From Streptomyces sp. NRRL F-6676 (GTDB taxonomy: Bacteria > Actinomycetota > Actinomycetes > Streptomycetales > Streptomycetaceae): 54,036 nt of DNA. This document shows positions 43,951 through 52,609 of this stretch, piece after piece. Location: contig NZ_JOHS01000043.1 of the NCBI RefSeq assembly GCF_000725625.1, forward strand, positions 1-54,036, in the 5' to 3' direction. The position numbers and the translations under genes were made by a program. How positions within the stretch are numbered: position 1 is the first letter of the stretch; each line of letters opens with the position of its first letter. Below the pieces are notes generated by a model. The model searched no databases and was not told the origin of the DNA. It worked only from the letters and a program-made list of their open reading frames with translations.

Positions 43951-44394
43951 TCAGGCGACGCGGGTGTCGTAGCTCTCGCGGTGGGTGAGCACGTCGTCCA
44001 TGTGCGCCTCGGCCCAGGCCTTGAGACCACGCATCGTCTCGTACAGCGACAGACCCAGACCGGTCAGCTCGTACGAGACCGTCACGGGCACGGTCGGCAC
44101 CACGGTGCGGGTCACCAGTCCGTCGCGCTCCAGCGAGCGCAGCGTCTGGGTGAGCATCTTCTGGCTGACGCCGGCCAGCAGGCGGGCCAGCTCCGAGTAG
44201 CGCATCGCCCGCGGCTCGCCGGCGCAGACGGCACCCGGCCCGTGCGCGCTGTCGCTGCCGAGCGCGGCCATGATCAGGGTGACCCACTTGTTGGAGAGCC
44301 GGTCGAGCAACTGGCGACTGGGGCAGGCGGCCACGAAGGCGTCGTAGTCCACCTTGGCCCGCGCCCTCTGCTGTGTCGCTGTCGTCGTCGCCAT
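43951..44394 (-). CDS. HxlR-family transcriptional regulator
   Basis: A 147-residue winged-helix HxlR regulator: CPSRQLLDRLSNKWVTLIMA, then RYSELARLLAGVSQKMLTQT and the wing LVTRTVVPTVPVTVSYELT. A Cys in the position before the first helix (CPSRQ) matches thiol-sensing HxlR proteins such as HypR, so electrophile or redox control is plausible. ATG 44394 has AGGAG upstream; the open frame extends further but without family sequence. It is the likely controller of the aldo/keto reductase through a shared element. Confidence 0.93.
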   Translation of the reverse strand: MATTTATQQRARAKVDYDAFVAACPSRQLLDRLSNKWVTLIMAALGSDSAHGPGAVCAGEPRAMRYSELARLLAGVSQKMLTQTLRSLERDGLVTRTVVPTVPVTVSYELTGLGLSLYETMRGLKAWAEAHMDDVLTHRESYDTRVA

Positions 44395-44440
44395 CCGCCA
44401 CTCCTCTCGCCCGTGAGCGCCGCGCACCTCCGCGGCACCC

Positions 44441-44485
44441 ACTTCCCCGTGGGAAGTTATGCACCAATAATGCTGCAAGGCGCTG
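44441..44485. promoter_or_regulatory. HxlR promoter region: inverted repeat plus shared 30-nt element
   Basis: ACTTCCC (44441-44447) and GGGAAGT (44451-44457) form a perfect 7-bp inverted repeat. Overlapping its right arm is the 44456-44485 element shared with the aldo/keto reductase promoter, including the identical TGCAAGGCGCTG. It lies 47-91 bp upstream of the HxlR start, fitting autoregulation. Confidence 0.68.
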
Positions 44486-44541
44486 CCGAATACCATCGGT
44501 GCCGCGGGAAAGACCGTCGGCCCGGGGGTGCGGGCGCGGGG

Positions 44542-45627
44542 TCAGCGCGCGGTGTGGGTGTGCACGTAGTCCACGACGCGGGTGAGCGCGTCCGGGTCTG
44601 TGGTCGGGGGCACGCCGTGGCCGAGGTTGAAGACGTGGCCCTCCAGGCCGGCGGCCACGTCCAGCACCTCCTGGGTCTTGGCCTCCACGGCCTGCGGCGT
44701 GGCGAACAGGATCGCGGGGTCCAGGTTGCCCTGGAGCGCCTTGCCGGGGCCGACGCGGCGGGCGGCCTCGTCGAGCGGGACGCGCCAGTCGACGCCGACG
44801 ACGTCCGCACCGGCCTCGCCCATCAGGCCGAGCAGCTCGCCGGTGCCGACGCCGAAGTGGATGCGTGGGACGCCGTACCCGGCGACGGCGTCGAGCACCT
44901 TGGCGGAGGCGGGGAGCACGGAGCGGCGGTAGTCGGCGGGGGCGAGTGCGCCGGCCCAGGAGTCGAACAGCTGGACGGCGGAGGCGCCGGCCTCGATCTG
45001 CACCTTCAGGAAGGCGGAGGTGATCACCGCGAGGCGGTCCAGCAGGTCGGCCCAGAGCTGCGGGTCGCCGTACATGAGCGCCTTGGTGTGCTCGTGGTTG
45101 CGGGACGGGCCGCCCTCGACGAGGTAGCTGGCGAGGGTGAAGGGGGCGCCGGCGAAGCCGATGAGCGGGGTCGGGCCGAGCTCTCGGACGAGGATGCCGA
45201 CGGCCTCGGTGACGTAGGAGACGTCCTCGGGGGTGAGGTCGCGCAGCTGGGCGAGGTCCGCGCGGGTGCGGATCGGCTGGGCGACGACGGGGCCGACGCC
45301 GGGCTTGATGTCGAGGTCGATGCCGATCGCCTTCAGCGGGACGACGATGTCGCTGAAGTAGATCGCCGCGTCGACGTGGTGCCTGCGGACCGGCTGGAGG
45401 GTGATCTCCGCGACCAGCTCGGGCCGCGTGCAGGACTCCAGCATCGGGATGCCCTCGCGCACCTTGCGGTACTCCGGCAGGGACCGGCCGGCCTGCCGCA
45501 TGAACCACACGGGGGTGCGCGGCACGGGCTCCCGCCGGCACGCCTTCAGGAAGGCGGACTCCTTGACTGCGGGGTCGGTCGCTGACGGCTGGCCGCCCGG
45601 CGCGGGGCGTTGGTCCATGGCACTCAC
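44542..45627 (-). CDS. hemE: Uroporphyrinogen decarboxylase HemE
   Basis: A 361-residue TIM-barrel enzyme removing four carboxylates from uroporphyrinogen III to give coproporphyrinogen III. Both family signatures are present: [15 protein letters not shown] and [32 protein letters not shown] and NLGHGVPP complete the active site. GTG 45627 is 7 nt from a minus-strand -10-like GAGACT (45635-45640), giving a probable leaderless mRNA; ATG 45618 is the alternative start. hemY-hemQ of the same pathway are at 35118-37314. Confidence 0.96.
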   Translation of the reverse strand: MSAMDQRPAPGGQPSATDPAVKESAFLKACRREPVPRTPVWFMRQAGRSLPEYRKVREGIPMLESCTRPELVAEITLQPVRRHHVDAAIYFSDIVVPLKAIGIDLDIKPGVGPVVAQPIRTRADLAQLRDLTPEDVSYVTEAVGILVRELGPTPLIGFAGAPFTLASYLVEGGPSRNHEHTKALMYGDPQLWADLLDRLAVITSAFLKVQIEAGASAVQLFDSWAGALAPADYRRSVLPASAKVLDAVAGYGVPRIHFGVGTGELLGLMGEAGADVVGVDWRVPLDEAARRVGPGKALQGNLDPAILFATPQAVEAKTQEVLDVAAGLEGHVFNLGHGVPPTTDPDALTRVVDYVHTHTAR

Positions 45628-45833
45628 ACGCCCCAGTCTCCCATGCGCGGCTCCCCCGGAACGCCGGGGGCCGCGCCCCCACCCGCCCCACGCGCACGTC
45701 CGGGGCCGGAGGGGCCGGAGCGCCTGGTGGAGGGGAAAGAGCAAGGGCGGAGGGGGCGCAAAAGCGCCCCCGGACACCGCCGCCCGGGTGTCCCTCCCCG
45801 CACGAGCCCGCACTTCCCCTTAATCTTCCCCGC

Positions 45834-46502
45834 ATGGCTGCGGCTCAGGGACGACTGTCGGACGACGCTGGCGGAAGGGACGACACGACGGAGGAGAACC
45901 GGAAAGCGATGCAGACGGCCCCGCCCCCCTTCCGCGCGGCCGTCGAGGCCCTGCGCACCGCCCGGCTGCGACCGGAGATCGAGCTCTCCGCGACCCCGGC
46001 CCCCCGCCGGCTCGCCCCTTACGCCCACGCCCTGGAGGCCGCCGTCGTCGAGGGCGACGACGACCTGGCCGACGGCCGTCTCGTCCTCCTCCACGACCCC
46101 GCGGGCCACGACGCCTGGCAGGGCACCTTCCGCCTGGTGACCCTCGTCCGCGCGGAGCTGGAACCGGAGATGGCCGCCGACCCGCTGCTCCCGGACGTCT
46201 GCTGGACCTGGCTGACCGGCGCGCTCCAGGGCCGCGGCCTGTCGTACGGCGAGCCCAGCGGCACGGTCACCCGGGCGAGCTCGCACTACTTCGGCGGCCT
46301 GGGGCAGCGTCCCGCCGCCTCGCAGATCGAGATCCGTGCCTCCTGGACGCCCCGCGAGGGCCTCGGCGGGGTCCCCGACACCGCCGCGCACCTCGCCGCC
46401 TGGGGCGACCTGCTCTGCCAGGTCGCCGGCCTGCCGCCGGCCGGTCCGTCCGACGCCTCCGTGGTGACCCTCCCCCAGCGCCGGGGCCCCCAGCCCCGCT
46501 GA
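45834..46502 (+). CDS. DUF3000 protein
   Basis: A 222-residue actinobacterial protein of the DUF3000 family (PPPFRAAVEALRTARLRPEIE, quoted in part, and the LPDVCWTWLTGALQGRGLSY core, then SSHYFGG). No signal or membrane segment; function unknown. It is divergent from hemE across about 200 bp. The ATG is 7 nt after TAATCT (45821-45826), so the mRNA is probably leaderless. An internal ATG at 45909 would begin at MQTAPPPF and is a weaker alternative. Confidence 0.88.
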   Translation: MAAAQGRLSDDAGGRDDTTEENRKAMQTAPPPFRAAVEALRTARLRPEIELSATPAPRRLAPYAHALEAAVVEGDDDLADGRLVLLHDPAGHDAWQGTFRLVTLVRAELEPEMAADPLLPDVCWTWLTGALQGRGLSYGEPSGTVTRASSHYFGGLGQRPAASQIEIRASWTPREGLGGVPDTAAHLAAWGDLLCQVAGLPPAGPSDASVVTLPQRRGPQPR

Positions 46503-46880
46503 CGCCCACCGCTCCGCCCACCCGAAGAGCCGCACACTCCGTGCGGCTCTTCTCTCGTGTGCGCCCGCATGCCGCCCGGCGGCGGTTCCGCCGTCCGCCG
46601 TGTCACCCCACCCGGCACCTCAATTTGTCGATATGACACCTCACGTTTTGTCGATACGACCACTTTCCGACAGCTATCGACTCACCAGCGACCCGATTCG
46701 ATCTTCGGGTGATCGATCGCGCGTCCGAATTGCACGGATTGTTACTCACCAAATCGTGATCATTCTCTAAAGGAGCCCCCCGTCACTGCCGAAGACGACT
46801 GTGACCCTGAAAGCACGGTTCGTCCCGGCTTAAACCCCGAAGCCGGCCCCGTCCCCACCCCCCACCTCCCAGGAGGCCTG
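46503..46880 (+). promoter_or_regulatory. 378-bp AT-richer leader with paired TGTCGATAYGAC sites
   Basis: The non-coding region before the LuxR-type regulator is distinctly less GC-rich than its surroundings. TTTGTCGATA occurs at 46624-46633 and 46647-46656, 23 bp apart; each is part of a palindrome-like TGTCGATATGACA (46626-46638) or TGTCGATACGACC (46649-46661). A third, inverted half TATCGAC is at 46675-46681, and GATCGATCGCG occurs at about 46711. A dyad CCGCACACTCCGTGCGG near 46529-46545 may end the DUF3000 transcript. AGGAGG (46871-46876) serves GTG 46881. The leader after the sites is long, so further regulation is possible. Confidence 0.62.
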
Positions 46881-47537
46881 GTGTCCGTTCTCCTCGAGCA
46901 GCCCGCAAGCCTGGTCGCCTACCGCCCCAACAAGCCGACCGCCATGGTGGTCGTGGCCGACCCCCGGGTCCGTTCCACCGTCACCCGCCATCTGTGGGCG
47001 CTCGGAGTGCGTGACGTCATCGAGGCGTCGTCCGTGGCGGAGGCCCGTCCCCGAATCGGCAACCCTCGCGACATCTGCGTCGCCGACGTCCACCTCCCCG
47101 ACGGCTCCGGTCTGACCCTGCTGTCGGAGACCCGCGCCGCCGGCTGGCCCAACGGTCTCGCGCTGTCCGCCGCCGACGACATCGGCGCCGTCCGCAACGC
47201 CCTGGCCGGGGGCGTCAAGGGCTACGTCGTCACCGGCACGCGCACCAACCTCGGACTCCCCGCCCGGCCCGGCGTCTCCCCCCTCGGCGCCACCCGTATG
47301 CACCGGCGCCCCCCGGGCGCCCCGAGCCACCCGGGCGGCTACCGCGAGCTGTCCGGGCGCGAGGTGGAGGTGCTGCGGCTGGTCGCGGAGGGCCAGTCGA
47401 ACAAGGCGATCGGCGTCTCCATGGGCCTGTCGGCGCTCACCGTCAAGAGCCATCTGGCCCGCATCGCCCGCAAGCTCGGCACGGGCGACCGGGCCGGCAT
47501 GGTGGCGGTCGCACTGCGCACCGGGATCATCCACTGA
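46881..47537 (+). CDS. LuxR-family response-regulator-like transcription factor
   Basis: 218 residues. The receiver-like domain (residues about 20-125) keeps the central Asp in CVADVHLPDGSG but has a reduced acidic pocket (VVVADPRVRS) and lacks a clear Lys in the usual place, so phosphorylation is uncertain. The C-terminal LuxR HTH reads LSGREVEVLRLVAEGQSNKA and LSALTVKSHLARIARKLG. No sensor kinase is adjacent, making it an orphan. AGGAGG lies 4 nt before the GTG. Confidence 0.92.
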   Translation: MSVLLEQPASLVAYRPNKPTAMVVVADPRVRSTVTRHLWALGVRDVIEASSVAEARPRIGNPRDICVADVHLPDGSGLTLLSETRAAGWPNGLALSAADDIGAVRNALAGGVKGYVVTGTRTNLGLPARPGVSPLGATRMHRRPPGAPSHPGGYRELSGREVEVLRLVAEGQSNKAIGVSMGLSALTVKSHLARIARKLGTGDRAGMVAVALRTGIIH

Positions 47538-47630
47538 CCGGCCGGCCGACGGTACGGCCGCCCGGACTCCCGGCCGGAAAGTCACCCGGGCGACCGGTCT
47601 CGTCCCGTACCTGACCGGTTTACGCCCCTC

Positions 47631-47668
47631 CCGCACCCGCCGACGGAACGTTCCGTCGGCGGGTGCGG
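47631..47668. terminator. Perfect 38-bp palindrome
   Basis: The sequence is an uninterrupted palindrome centred between 47649 and 47650 on GGAACGTTCC, with 19 bp per half. It lies 94 bp after the LuxR-type regulator stop and 24 bp before the ribonuclease D start. It most likely terminates the upstream gene; its closeness to the rnd promoter also allows an operator role. Confidence 0.75.
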
Positions 47669-47692
47669 TGCATCCACGGATACCCTTGACAG

Positions 47693-48979
47693 GTGACCGA
47701 CGCCCAAGACACCGCAGCAGACAGCCCCCTGCGCACCGCGGAGGGCGCCCCTCCGGACAATGACGGAGCCGCTGCGGCTCAGGCCCCGGTCCCCTTGCTC
47801 GAACCCCGCGAGGGCATTCCGCCGGTGATCGCCGACGAGGCCGCGCTCGCCGAGGTGGTCGCCGCCTTCGCCGCCGGCAGCGGCCCCGTGGCCGTCGACG
47901 CCGAGCGCGCCTCCGGGTACCGCTACGGCCAGCGCGCCTATCTGGTCCAGCTGCGCCGCGAGGGCGCCGGGAGCGCCCTGATCGACCCCGTGGCCTGCCC
48001 CGACCTCTCCGGGTTCGGCGCGGCGATCGCCGACGCCGAATGGGTTCTGCACGCCGCCACCCAGGACCTGCCCTGCCTCCGTGACATAGGCATGCGCCCC
48101 ACCCGTCTGTTCGACACGGAGCTGGCCGGACGGCTGGCCGGTTTCCCCCGGGTCGGACTCGGCGCCATGGTGGAGAACGTCCTCGGCTTCGTCCTGGAGA
48201 AGGGGCACTCCGCCGTCGACTGGTCGACCCGCCCGCTGCCCGAGCCCTGGCTGCGGTACGCCGCGCTCGACGTCGAACTGCTGGTCGACCTGCGCGACGC
48301 GCTGGAGAAGGAGCTGGACCGCCAGGGCAAGCTGGAGTGGGCCCTGGAGGAGTTCGACGCGATCGCCTCCGCGCCGCCCGCCGAGCCGCGCAAGGACCCC
48401 TGGCGGCGGACGTCCGGGATGCACAAGGTGCGCCGGCGCCGGCAGATGGCGGTGGTGCGGGAGCTGTGGCAGACGCGGGACCGGATCGCGCAGCGGCGGG
48501 ACGTGTCGCCGGGCAAGGTGCTCGGCGACGCGGCGATCGTCGAGGCGGCGCTCGCCCTGCCGCCGAACGTGCACGCGCTGGCCGGGCTGAACGGGTTCGG
48601 GCACCGGATGGGGCGGCGGCAGCTGGAGCAGTGGCAGAGTGCGGTGGACCGGGCGCGGGCGTTGCCGGAGGCGGAGTTGCCGCAGCCGGGGCAGGCGGTG
48701 ACGGGGCCCCCGCCGCCGCGGGCGTGGGCGGACAAGGATCCGGCGGCGGCCGCGCGGCTCAGTGCGGCCCGGGCGGCTGTCTCGGCGCGGGCCGAGGAGC
48801 TGAATCTGCCGCCGGAGAATCTGATCACTCCGGACACCGTGCGGCGGGTGTGCTGGGAGCCGCCGCGGGTGGTGGACGGGGAGTCCGTCGCGGAGGCGCT
48901 CGCGGGGTACGGGGCGCGGGCGTGGCAGGTGGGGCTGGTGGGGCCGGTGCTGGTGGAGGCGCTGCGCTCGGTGGGTTGA
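47693..48979 (+). CDS. rnd: Ribonuclease D (3'-5' exonuclease with HRDC domain)
   Basis: 428 residues. The DEDD exonuclease domain shows VAVDAERASGYRYGQRAYLV (motif I Asp, Glu), WVLHAATQDLPCL (motif II) and YAALDVELLVDL (motif III Tyr/Asp). An HRDC domain follows (REVWxxRD-type RELWQTRDRIAQRRDVSPGK and LNGFGHRMGRRQLEQW), then a C-terminal extension. It processes the 3' ends of stable RNAs. GTG 47693 is 6 nt after TACCCT (47681-47686) with no Shine-Dalgarno, so the mRNA is probably leaderless. Confidence 0.95.
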   Translation: MTDAQDTAADSPLRTAEGAPPDNDGAAAAQAPVPLLEPREGIPPVIADEAALAEVVAAFAAGSGPVAVDAERASGYRYGQRAYLVQLRREGAGSALIDPVACPDLSGFGAAIADAEWVLHAATQDLPCLRDIGMRPTRLFDTELAGRLAGFPRVGLGAMVENVLGFVLEKGHSAVDWSTRPLPEPWLRYAALDVELLVDLRDALEKELDRQGKLEWALEEFDAIASAPPAEPRKDPWRRTSGMHKVRRRRQMAVVRELWQTRDRIAQRRDVSPGKVLGDAAIVEAALALPPNVHALAGLNGFGHRMGRRQLEQWQSAVDRARALPEAELPQPGQAVTGPPPPRAWADKDPAAAARLSAARAAVSARAEELNLPPENLITPDTVRRVCWEPPRVVDGESVAEALAGYGARAWQVGLVGPVLVEALRSVG

Positions 48980-49105
48980 CCGGCCCCTTCCCGGCCGGTC
49001 CCCGACCGACGAGATCACGCCAAGATCTTCGGCCGGGGTGTGGGTATGGGCATGGGAGTTCGCGCAGGAGGGTTTTCGCCCCCGCCGCCCCTACCCTTCC
49101 CGTCC

Positions 49106-49180
49106 CCGGGGGCAAGCCCCCGGACCCCCAAAAAGATGCGCAGTTCCCCGCGCCCCTCATAGGGGCGCGGGGAACTGCGC
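49106..49180. terminator. Double hairpin, including a 20-bp copy of the dispersed element
   Basis: CCGGGGGC/GCCCCCGG (49106-49113, 49116-49123) is followed by a perfect 20-bp stem: GCGCAGTTCCCCGCGCCCCT at 49138-49157 and its complement at 49161-49180, loop CAT. It lies between the convergent rnd and fadB genes. The left arm is identical to the core of each unit in the array at 1-397. Confidence 0.88.
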
Positions 49181-49189
49181 AATCCTGGG

Positions 49190-51343
49190 TTACGCGGGGA
49201 CGCTGGCCACGCCGGGGGCGAGGAAGCGGGAACCGTTGACCCGGTCGGAGACGCCTTCGCGGTCCAGGTACGGCGTGATGCCGCCCAGGTGGAAGGGCCA
49301 GCCCGCGCCCGTGATCAGGCAGAGGTCGATGTCCTGGGCCTCGGCGACGACGCCCTCCTCCAGCATCAGCCCGATCTCCTGGGCCACCGCGTCCAGGACC
49401 CGCGCCCGCACCTGCTCCTCCGTCAGGACGACGTCGCCCTGCTTGAGCAGCGCGGCGACCTCCGGGTCCAGCTCCGGCTTGCCGCTGTCGTACACGTAGA
49501 ACCCGCGCTTGCCGGCCTCGACGACCGCCTTGAGGTTCGGCGAGACGGTGAAGCGGTCCGGGAAGGCCCGGTGCAGCGTCTCGGAGACGTGCAGGCCGAT
49601 CGCCGGGCCGACCAGCTCCAGCAGGACCAGCGGGGACATCGGCAGGCCGAGCGGCTCCACCGCCTTCTCCGCCACCGGCACCGGCGTGCCCTCGTCGATG
49701 ACGTTCTGGATCTCGCCCATGAAGCGGGTCAGGATCCGGTTGACGACGAACGCCGGGGCGTCCTTGACCAGGACGGCGGTCTTCTTCAGCTTCTTCGCCA
49801 CGGCGAACGCGGTCGCCAGCGAGGCGTCGTCCGTCTGCTCGCCGCGGACGATCTCCAGGAGCGGCAGGACGGCGACGGGGTTGAAGAAGTGGAAGCCGAC
49901 GACCCGCTCGGGGTTCTTCAGCTTCGACGCCATCTCCGTGACGGAGAGGGAGGAGGTGTTGGTCGCCAGGATCGCGTGCGCCGGGGCGACCGCCTCGACC
50001 TCGGCGAACACCTGCTGCTTGACGCCGATCTCCTCGAAGACGGCCTCGATGACGAAGTCCGCGTCCGCGAAGCCCTCCGCCTTGTCGAGGACGCCGGTGA
50101 CCAGGGCCTTGAGCCGGTTGGCCTTGTCCTGGTTGATGCGGCCCTTGCCGAGCAGCTTGTCGATCTCGGCGTGGACGTAGCCGACGCCCTTGTCGACGCG
50201 CTCCTGGTCGATGTCGGTCAGCACGACCGGCACCTCCAGACGGCGCAGGAACAGCAGCGCGAGCTGGCTGGCCATCAGGCCGGCGCCGACCACGCCCACC
50301 TTGGTGACCGGGCGGGCCAGGTTCTTGTCCGGGGCGCCCGCGGGGCGCTTGCCGCGCTTCTGGACGAGGTTGAACGCGTAGATGCCGGAACGGAGTTCGC
50401 CGCTCATGATGAGGTCGGCGAGCGCCTGGTCCTCGGCGTCGTAGCCCTGCTGGAGGTCGCCGTTCTTGGCGGCGGCGATGATGTCGAGGGCGCGGTAGGC
50501 GGCCGGTGCGGCACCGTGCACCTTGGAGTCGGCGATGAACCGGCCCTTGGCGACGGCCTGGTCCCAGCCCTCGCCGCGGTCGATCACCGGACGGTCGACG
50601 GCGATCTCGCCCTTGAGGACGGCCGCCGTCCAGATCAGCGACTGCTCCAGGAAGTCGGCGCCCTCGAACAGCGCGTCGGCGATGCCGAGTTCGTAGACCT
50701 GCGCGCCCTTGAGCTGCTTGTTCTGGTTGAGGCTGTTCTCGATGATGACGGAGACGGCCTTGTCGGCGCCGATCAGGTTCGGCAGCAGCGTGCAGCCGCC
50801 CCAGCCGGGGACCAGGCCGAGGAAGACCTCGGGGAGCGAGAACGCCGGGAGGGCCGCGGAGACCGTGCGGTAGGCGCAGTGCAGGCCGATCTCGACGCCG
50901 CCGCCCATCGCGGCACCGTTGTAGTACGCGAAGGTCGGCACGGCGAGCTGGGAGAGCCGCTTGAAGACGTCGTGGCCGCCCTTGCCGATGGCGAGCGCGT
51001 CCTCGTGGCTGCCGAGCAGTTCGACGCCCTTGAGGTCGGCGCCGACGGCGAAGATGAACGGCTTGCCGGTGACGCCTACGCCGACGATCTCGCCGTCGGC
51101 GGCCTCCTTCTCGACCTGGTCGATCGCGGCGTCGAAGTTCGCCAGCGACTGGGGGCCGAGGGTGGTCGGCTTGGTGTGGTCGTGCCCGTTGTCGAGCGTG
51201 ATGAGCGCGAAACGGCCGCCCGCGGCGGAGCCGCTGTCGGACTCCGTGAGGGGCAGGTCGAAGTGGCGTACGTGCGCCTGCGTGACGACCTCGTCCGGGA
51301 AGAGCTCGGCGGCGCGCTTCAACAGGTCGGCGGTGGTGCTCAC
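49190..51343 (-). CDS. fadB: Fatty-acid oxidation complex alpha subunit (enoyl-CoA hydratase / 3-hydroxyacyl-CoA dehydrogenase)
   Basis: 717 residues. The N-terminal crotonase domain has an oxyanion loop FAVGADLKGVE, the GGGVEIGLHC helix with catalytic Glu and LPEVFLGLVPGWGGC with the second Glu. The 3-hydroxyacyl-CoA dehydrogenase part has VGVVGAGLMASQLALL and HFFNPVAVLPLLEIV with the His-Glu pair. It hydrates enoyl-CoA and oxidises the product with NAD. Its GTG overlaps the thiolase stop (GTGA), so the subunits are made in step. Confidence 0.95.
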   Translation of the reverse strand: MSTTADLLKRAAELFPDEVVTQAHVRHFDLPLTESDSGSAAGGRFALITLDNGHDHTKPTTLGPQSLANFDAAIDQVEKEAADGEIVGVGVTGKPFIFAVGADLKGVELLGSHEDALAIGKGGHDVFKRLSQLAVPTFAYYNGAAMGGGVEIGLHCAYRTVSAALPAFSLPEVFLGLVPGWGGCTLLPNLIGADKAVSVIIENSLNQNKQLKGAQVYELGIADALFEGADFLEQSLIWTAAVLKGEIAVDRPVIDRGEGWDQAVAKGRFIADSKVHGAAPAAYRALDIIAAAKNGDLQQGYDAEDQALADLIMSGELRSGIYAFNLVQKRGKRPAGAPDKNLARPVTKVGVVGAGLMASQLALLFLRRLEVPVVLTDIDQERVDKGVGYVHAEIDKLLGKGRINQDKANRLKALVTGVLDKAEGFADADFVIEAVFEEIGVKQQVFAEVEAVAPAHAILATNTSSLSVTEMASKLKNPERVVGFHFFNPVAVLPLLEIVRGEQTDDASLATAFAVAKKLKKTAVLVKDAPAFVVNRILTRFMGEIQNVIDEGTPVPVAEKAVEPLGLPMSPLVLLELVGPAIGLHVSETLHRAFPDRFTVSPNLKAVVEAGKRGFYVYDSGKPELDPEVAALLKQGDVVLTEEQVRARVLDAVAQEIGLMLEEGVVAEAQDIDLCLITGAGWPFHLGGITPYLDREGVSDRVNGSRFLAPGVASVPA

Positions 51344-52566
51344 TTGTCGCCTCCGGCGTTCTCGAAGTGCGGGTTCTCCCAGACGACCGTCGCGCCCATG
51401 CCGAAGCCGACGCACATGGTGGTCAGGCCGTAGCGGACGTGCGGCTGCTCCTCGAACTGGCGGGCGAGTTGGGTCATCAGCCGGACACCGGAGGAGGCCA
51501 GCGGGTGGCCGAAGGCGATGGCGCCGCCGTACTGATTGACGCGGGCGTCGTCGTCGGCGATGCCGTAGTACTCCAGGAAGGCGAGGACCTGGACGGCGAA
51601 GGCCTCGTTGATCTCGAACAGGCCGATGTCGGAGATCGACAGGCCCGCCTTGGCGAGCGCCTTCTCGGTGGCCGGGATCGGGCCGTAGCCCATGACCTCG
51701 GGCTCGACGCCCGCGAAGGCGTAGGAGACCAGCCGCATCTTGACGGGCAGGTCGTTCTCGCGGGCGAATTCCTCGCTCGCGATGACGGAGGCGGTGGCGC
51801 CGTCGTTGAGGCCGGCCGCGTTGCCCGCGGTGACCCGGCCGTGCACGCGGAACGGGGTCTTGAGGTTCGCCAGGTTCTCCAGCGTGGTGCCCGGGCGCAT
51901 CGGCTCGTCGGCGGTGACCAGGCCCCAGCCGGTCTCGCCGCCTTCGGGGCTGGTGCGGCGTACGGAGATCGGCACCAGGTCGGCCTGGATCTTGCCGTTG
52001 GCGTACGCCTTGGCGGCCTTCTCCTGGGAGCGCACGGCGTACTCGTCGGCGCGCCGCTTGGTGATGCTCGGGTAGCGGTCGTGCAGGTTCTCCGCGGTCA
52101 TGCCCATGAACAGGGCGGACTCGTCGACCAGCTTCTCGCTCACGAACCGCGGGTTGGGGTCGACGCCCTCGCCCATCGGGTGGCGGCCCATGTGCTCGAC
52201 GCCGCCGGCGATGGCGACGTCGTACGCGCCGAAGGCGACGGAGCCGGCCACCGTGGTGACGGCGGTCAGGGCGCCCGCGCACATGCGGTCGATGGAGTAA
52301 CCGGGGACGGAGGTGGGCAGGCCCGCGAGGATGCCGGCGGTGCGGCCGATGGTGAGGCCCTGGTCGCCGATCTGCGTGGTGGCGGCGACGGCGACCTCGT
52401 CGACCTTCTGCGGGTCGAGGCCGGGGTTGCGGCGCAGCAGCTCCCGGATCGCCTTCACGACGAGGTCGTCGGCGCGGGTCTCGTGGTAGATGCCCTTCGG
52501 GCCCGCCTTGCCGAACGGGGTGCGGACGCCGTCGACGAAGACGACGTCCCTGACGGTACGAGGCAC
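51340..52566 (-). CDS. fadA: Acetyl-CoA acyltransferase (3-ketoacyl-CoA thiolase)
   Basis: A 408-residue thiolase. The acyl-accepting Cys96 is in SIDRMCAGALTAV, the His is in GGAIAFGHPLASSG and the C-terminal Cys in TTMCVGFGMGATVVWE. It cleaves 3-ketoacyl-CoA, completing the beta-oxidation cycle with the coupled fadB product. The GTG at 52566 has GGAGGAGAG upstream. A palindrome at 52610-52625 overlaps the likely transcription start, indicating repressor control. Confidence 0.96.
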   Translation of the reverse strand: MPRTVRDVVFVDGVRTPFGKAGPKGIYHETRADDLVVKAIRELLRRNPGLDPQKVDEVAVAATTQIGDQGLTIGRTAGILAGLPTSVPGYSIDRMCAGALTAVTTVAGSVAFGAYDVAIAGGVEHMGRHPMGEGVDPNPRFVSEKLVDESALFMGMTAENLHDRYPSITKRRADEYAVRSQEKAAKAYANGKIQADLVPISVRRTSPEGGETGWGLVTADEPMRPGTTLENLANLKTPFRVHGRVTAGNAAGLNDGATASVIASEEFARENDLPVKMRLVSYAFAGVEPEVMGYGPIPATEKALAKAGLSISDIGLFEINEAFAVQVLAFLEYYGIADDDARVNQYGGAIAFGHPLASSGVRLMTQLARQFEEQPHVRYGLTTMCVGFGMGATVVWENPHFENAGGDK

Positions 52567-52609
52567 GATGGCTCTCCTCCAGGGTGCGGGATGGCACTGC
52601 CGCGGCACG

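Noticed and set aside
41476..44485. att sites of an integrative element
   Set aside because: No integrase, excisionase or tRNA is present; the repeats sit at promoters and fit operators better.
49190..52597. A single 1135-residue thiolase-dehydrogenase fusion frame
   Set aside because: The upstream third is the wrong frame of fadA. The true genes overlap by GTGA at 51340-51343 and are separate.
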